Shown piece by piece: positions 10,879 to 14,217 of a DNA stretch of 14,217 bases. Made by a program: the position numbers and the translations under genes. Where the stretch lies: NCBI GenBank assembly GCA_938028645.1, contig CALIMD010000187.1, positions 1-14,217 of the forward strand, in the 5' to 3' direction. Position 1 is the first letter of the stretch. Every line of letters begins with the position of its first letter. The notes beneath the pieces were generated by a model. That model was not told the DNA's origin, searched no databases, and was given only the letters and a program-made list of their open reading frames with translations. This stretch comes from an uncultured Alphaproteobacteria bacterium. GTDB taxonomy: Bacteria; Pseudomonadota; Alphaproteobacteria; Thalassobaculales; Thalassobaculaceae.

Positions 10879-13163
10879 TAAATTAATGCTCCAAATTTAG
10901 ACCATACCGGAAGAGGTCTTGCTGCAGTTGGTGTTTCCCCGTCTTTAACTCCAGAACTAGTGCAAATCCATCCAATTGCGCCGGTAGCTGCAGGGTCATT
11001 AGAGTAAATTATTTGCCCTTTGTCCCAATATCCATCTGGAGAAATGACTCCAGTGTCAACAAAGTGGGGAAAATTTAGCCAGCTATCACCAGACGAACCT
11101 GAACCAGCATCTTTATTTATCCTATTATCAATAAGAGCGACTCGGCCAGTAAATGTATCGCTACTATAGTCAATGCTTACGCTTTCATCGCGGGTTATGT
11201 TAGGGCCAGATAAATAATTCCCTTTAATAACAGTCATAGGGTGTTGACCGCCATTTGAGTTATTATTTTTTATGTAAATGTCACTTTCAAATTGTTTTAT
11301 TATGTTATTTTCAATTAGAGTCGTTGTTGCATCAACCAAACCTTCAAATAATACATAAATGGCATAATTAGTAGCACCCATAGGATTGCCAGCGCTTGGT
11401 TCATTAGAACCTGCTTGAATTATATTATCTGATATTCTGACAACACCTGCACTATAAGCGCTATTCACTTCAATCATATTTTCATTGGTGACTATGATTG
11501 CTGTAGAATCAAAATAAAGTGTATTGTTGCAAATTTCCTTTGTCTTGCTGTTTTCAGAACCAGTGTTTGATGTTAATAAAATCTTGGTATTAAATAGGTT
11601 ATTATTATTTATTTTTAATTCGCTGGCAGGCCCAGAACCCATGCTTATCTGACCGTATCCTGTGTTATCTGTGCATGAGCAGACATTATTAATAAAAGAT
11701 ATTTGTCTACACCAATCAGGTCTCAATGATTCATTATATACCCTGAATGCGTCATAGTTTTTATCAGAAACTGTGGCAGTATTTCCAGAAAAGACGATGT
11801 ACTGAGATGCAAAAAAGGTAGTATAACATCCGTTGACTGCATCTCTAACTGAGCATCCTGTAACTGTAGAATTAAAGCATCCCTCTAAATCTATACCCAC
11901 ATCCGTAACATTTTCAACAGTACAACCATGAATATTAATAAATTCACCCATTGACCCCCAGTGTCCAGCAGTTCCAGATATAGATAAGTCGCCTCGGTAA
12001 TGGCAATTTGATATAGATATATTTCTAGCCCATCTTTTATTTGCTGGATTTCCGTCTACTGTGGTATTTGAATTCCCTCCCCAAAAAAATACACCATTAA
12101 TTCCATCTTTCACAAAAACATTGCTTACTGATACTCGCTCACTATATTGAATCGTTGCCCCTCGTGACTTTCCCTTTGGAGCAGATGTGTCTTCGACATA
12201 AATATTATCAATGACAACATCATAACATTGTGTAGCATCAGACGCATTTGCATAAATTCTATCTTGGTTTGATGTTGCCACCGCACCAATATTAGTGCAT
12301 CTTATATTAGCCACTGATACTCTTGAGCACGACTTTAACACAACGCCATATAAATGCTCTACTAATGTGCTTGTATAGTCAAATGATAGCCCAGATATTT
12401 CAATATCAGTTTTAGTATCAGCTTCTATTAATCCTACATACTGAAAATCTAAAAATGGCGAGCCAATCCAATTTAAAAGACACTTTCCTTGTCCAACTAT
12501 TTTTGTGTTTGATTCTAATGACAATATAGAAGAAATATTATAGGTTCCTTCTGGGAATAAAATTAATTTACCCGTATTTTGCGTTAACATTAATTGTAAT
12601 GCGGCAGTATCATCCGCAACACCATCACCTTTAACCCCAAAATCGCGAACATTAACAATATCTGAGAATTTTTGAATAGCTGTACGTGGCTTTGATGAAG
12701 ATAGTGGCGATGTAACTAGACTATCAATCAATATGAATTTGCTCAAAGATGCTGAATATTCAATATTTGAAGTAAAATCTGAATCAATTACACCATTAGT
12801 TAAATTAGTGCCATCTGAATTAATAACTGCAACGGCACCCAAACCATTAACGTTAACTGTAGAGGCACCAGTATTGCTATTAGCAGGCTTAAATCGCACG
12901 CGCATGCCATCTATATATTGGTGAGGTGACTGTTTGTCTGTACCAATTACATCAAGGACATAATTGTTAGCTGTTCCAGTATCCGTATAATAATCACCGG
13001 CTGCGGCATAATCAGCAACTGCCTTTGCTGTTTGGAATAGGTCAGCACCGGTTAGCGTTTGCTGTGAACTTTTTACGAAGTTTTGAAGCTCATCATTAAG
13101 CCCCTTACTGTATTCTTCTGCGCTTAGCGTATCGCCGTCGACCTTAGTTGCTACTGGTAGCAT
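10878..13163 (-). CDS. Tailspike with a pectate-lyase-type beta-helix, possible depolymerase
   Basis: The protein has 761 residues. Residues 1-90 form the anchor module shared with the next, broken gene. Residues 90-150 look like a fibre linker (RFKPANSNTGASTVNVNG). At 172-189 the motif VRDFGVKGDGVADDTAAL marks the start of a pectate-lyase-3-type right-handed beta-helix. It runs on through asparagine-rich coils (ISGLSF, VSNVFV, ISNCHY, IENNII, IKGNYL) to about residue 690. The C-terminal 50 residues (FPHFVDTGVISPDG...) may be a cap. Such proteins are trimeric phage tailspikes that bind and often cut capsule or O-antigen. Catalytic acids cannot be chosen by eye. ATG 13163 follows AAGAGG and overlaps the previous stop as TAATG. 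Confidence 0.88.
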   Translation of the reverse strand: MLPVATKVDGDTLSAEEYSKGLNDELQNFVKSSQQTLTGADLFQTAKAVADYAAAGDYYTDTGTANNYVLDVIGTDKQSPHQYIDGMRVRFKPANSNTGASTVNVNGLGAVAVINSDGTNLTNGVIDSDFTSNIEYSASLSKFILIDSLVTSPLSSSKPRTAIQKFSDIVNVRDFGVKGDGVADDTAALQLMLTQNTGKLILFPEGTYNISSILSLESNTKIVGQGKCLLNWIGSPFLDFQYVGLIEADTKTDIEISGLSFDYTSTLVEHLYGVVLKSCSRVSVANIRCTNIGAVATSNQDRIYANASDATQCYDVVIDNIYVEDTSAPKGKSRGATIQYSERVSVSNVFVKDGINGVFFWGGNSNTTVDGNPANKRWARNISISNCHYRGDLSISGTAGHWGSMGEFINIHGCTVENVTDVGIDLEGCFNSTVTGCSVRDAVNGCYTTFFASQYIVFSGNTATVSDKNYDAFRVYNESLRPDWCRQISFINNVCSCTDNTGYGQISMGSGPASELKINNNNLFNTKILLTSNTGSENSKTKEICNNTLYFDSTAIIVTNENMIEVNSAYSAGVVRISDNIIQAGSNEPSAGNPMGATNYAIYVLFEGLVDATTTLIENNIIKQFESDIYIKNNNSNGGQHPMTVIKGNYLSGPNITRDESVSIDYSSDTFTGRVALIDNRINKDAGSGSSGDSWLNFPHFVDTGVISPDGYWDKGQIIYSNDPAATGAIGWICTSSGVKDGETPTAARPLPVWSKFGALI

Positions 13164-13465
13164 TATTTTAAACCTCTTAATAATAACTTAAATTCATTGA
13201 TGCTTGGCGAATTCAGATAACTACAAACAACAATTGTTACTGCCTTAGTGATATCGGACGGCTTGCAGTCTATCAATTCTTTGCACCACTTATCTTTGTT
13301 TATATGCGTGCCTGAAAATCTCATCTCAAAACGTTTCTTTAATGAGATTATACATTGCATTACTTCATTTTCCTGCATATTCTCTTTCTTAATACTTTGC
13401 TTAATCTTTGCAGCTTCTGAAATCTGTTTATTTTCTAATGCCTTTGGCGACCCTAAAACTAGCAT
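13163..13465 (-). CDS. Small helical protein between tail-fibre genes
   Basis: The 100-residue protein is basic and helical, with two cysteines and a charged, glutamate-rich N-terminal part (IKKENMQENE). Its C-terminal half (CKELIDCKPSDITKAVTIVV) is a helix pair. AAGGAG precedes ATG 13465, and its TAA overlaps the tailspike start (TAATG). In this position phages often carry a fibre chaperone or a small tail protein, but I see no known chaperone motif. The link to the tailspike suggests a partner role. Confidence 0.5.
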   Translation of the reverse strand: MLVLGSPKALENKQISEAAKIKQSIKKENMQENEVMQCIISLKKRFEMRFSGTHINKDKWCKELIDCKPSDITKAVTIVVCSYLNSPSINEFKLLLRGLK

Positions 13466-13474
13466 GATAACTCC

Positions 13475-14217
13475 TTAAAATGGTTGAACGGCATAGCTAA
13501 TGCGCGTCAATGATTCAAGTGTAACAGTAATATCTTCTTCAGTGCATGAAAGCATAAGATGATAACCTATTCCTGTTCCAACTGGCGCTGGTATACTGTC
13601 ACCATCCGCTATAGTAATCATGTCGATAACCAAAGAACCAGAAGACCCTTTGTCCACATATGTCTCTTTTGTTAATGAGAAACTACTTAGAATATTGTAC
13701 AGCCTTAACAGAAGAGTGGGCTTATCGTTGACTGCCTTAGTATATGTGAAAATAAATCGCCAAGTGTGCACTTGACCTAATACAGCATTTTCTATAACCG
13801 TCTTATTAACATGATCAACGATATAGGCATCCGTTGCAGGGTTTGTTTTAGGCCAAGTTGTTGTTGGCGATGCTGAAATGTCCATAGCGCCAGTTCCGCC
13901 AGTATAATCAAGAGACACTTCTGGATCATCAGCAATAAGCGCATAGTTTGGCTTAAACCCTCCTCGGCCATTCATTTTAACCTGACCAAGAGAAGTTAAA
14001 GACTTGCCAATATTATCAACGGCATTATATAAATCAGTTACCGATGCAGGATAATAGCCCTGCGCATCAGGGTATAAAAACTTGTCATCAACAAACTTCT
14101 TGGGTGTTAATTCGGCATCCAAAGTAGGCGCTGCCGCAATTTGGCCTCTTGGCAGTGATCCAGTGAATGTTTTAGTGCCGCTTATGTTTTCCGATCCTGC
14201 TAAGTGTACTACGCTGG
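13475..14217 (-). CDS. Tail-fibre or baseplate-like protein, N-terminal part beyond the window
   Basis: The frame is open to the right edge, so only the C-terminal 246 residues are seen. A TTG at 14122 has been read as a start, but the frame goes on upstream with VVHLAGSENISGTKTFTGSL. That is a repeat common in phage tail fibres (V-V-H-L-x-G-x-E-x-I-x-G-x-K-T-F). The next part, PTLDAELTPKKFVDDKF, is the usual fibre segment between repeats. The C-terminal 150 residues, with YPASVTDLYNAVDNIGKSLT and beta-rich stretches, may bind the tailspike or form the fibre tip. It ends in QPF and TAA, 9 bases before the next gene. It is the first visible gene of the leftward operon. Confidence 0.75.
   Translation of the reverse strand, partial: SVVHLAGSENISGTKTFTGSLPRGQIAAAPTLDAELTPKKFVDDKFLYPDAQGYYPASVTDLYNAVDNIGKSLTSLGQVKMNGRGGFKPNYALIADDPEVSLDYTGGTGAMDISASPTTTWPKTNPATDAYIVDHVNKTVIENAVLGQVHTWRFIFTYTKAVNDKPTLLLRLYNILSSFSLTKETYVDKGSSGSLVIDMITIADGDSIPAPVGTGIGYHLMLSCTEEDITVTLESLTRISYAVQPF

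Noticed and set aside
14120..14122. TTG as the start of the rightmost gene
   Set aside because: The same frame continues upstream with a clear fibre repeat (VVHLAGSENISGTKTF), so the gene extends beyond the window.
1..14217. CRISPR array, tRNA gene or attachment site
   Set aside because: No regularly spaced repeats or cloverleaf were seen by eye. No integrase or matching direct repeat was found to define an att core.

Overview
The window looks like the early region and part of the tail-fibre region of a temperate, siphovirus-like prophage in a low-GC gammaproteobacterium. The host guess rests on sspA, a truncated sspB and a piece of diaA at 8824-9800. As I recall, these genes sit together and converge in Pseudomonas-type genomes. 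The low GC and the sequence style would fit Legionellales, Thiotrichales (Piscirickettsia-like) or relatives, but I cannot name the species.

Positions 1-8752 are phage early DNA. Positions 1-340 hold the tail of an accessory gene that seems decayed. A small Cro/YdaS-like DNA-binding protein (361-597, minus) is followed by a divergent promoter region and a long rightward series of genes. This starts with a recombination set: a Sak4-type ATPase and an SSB-like DUF669 protein with an SSB-type C-terminal tip. It continues with a cysteine-rich protein, a DEAH helicase with two zinc ribbons, a small membrane protein, a VRR-NUC nuclease and a DEDDh exonuclease. Several very small genes follow. A separate transcription unit, with a terminator before it and a near-consensus promoter, opens with a phage-borne CsrA (7022-7201). 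It carries five further small genes, one of them exported, and ends at a strong terminator (8727-8752).

Positions 8753 to about 9800 are host chromosomal genes: complete sspA, sspB cut after 57 codons, and an internal stretch of diaA on the other strand. Both broken genes meet at one point near 9622-9627. The diaA piece is joined in frame to a phage fibre remnant near 9795, so host DNA lies between two blocks of phage DNA.

Positions 9797-14217 are phage genes on the minus strand, read from right to left. They are a tail-fibre protein that runs off the window, a 100-residue protein, a 761-residue beta-helix tailspike, a decayed second tailspike with a related N-terminal anchor, a small membrane protein and a frameshifted fibre remnant.

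The most interesting items are the phage CsrA together with CAAGGA ribosome sites on several phage genes, the host sspA island and its two junctions, a nested RNA hairpin with a competing fold at 4339-4412, and the tandem tailspike modules.
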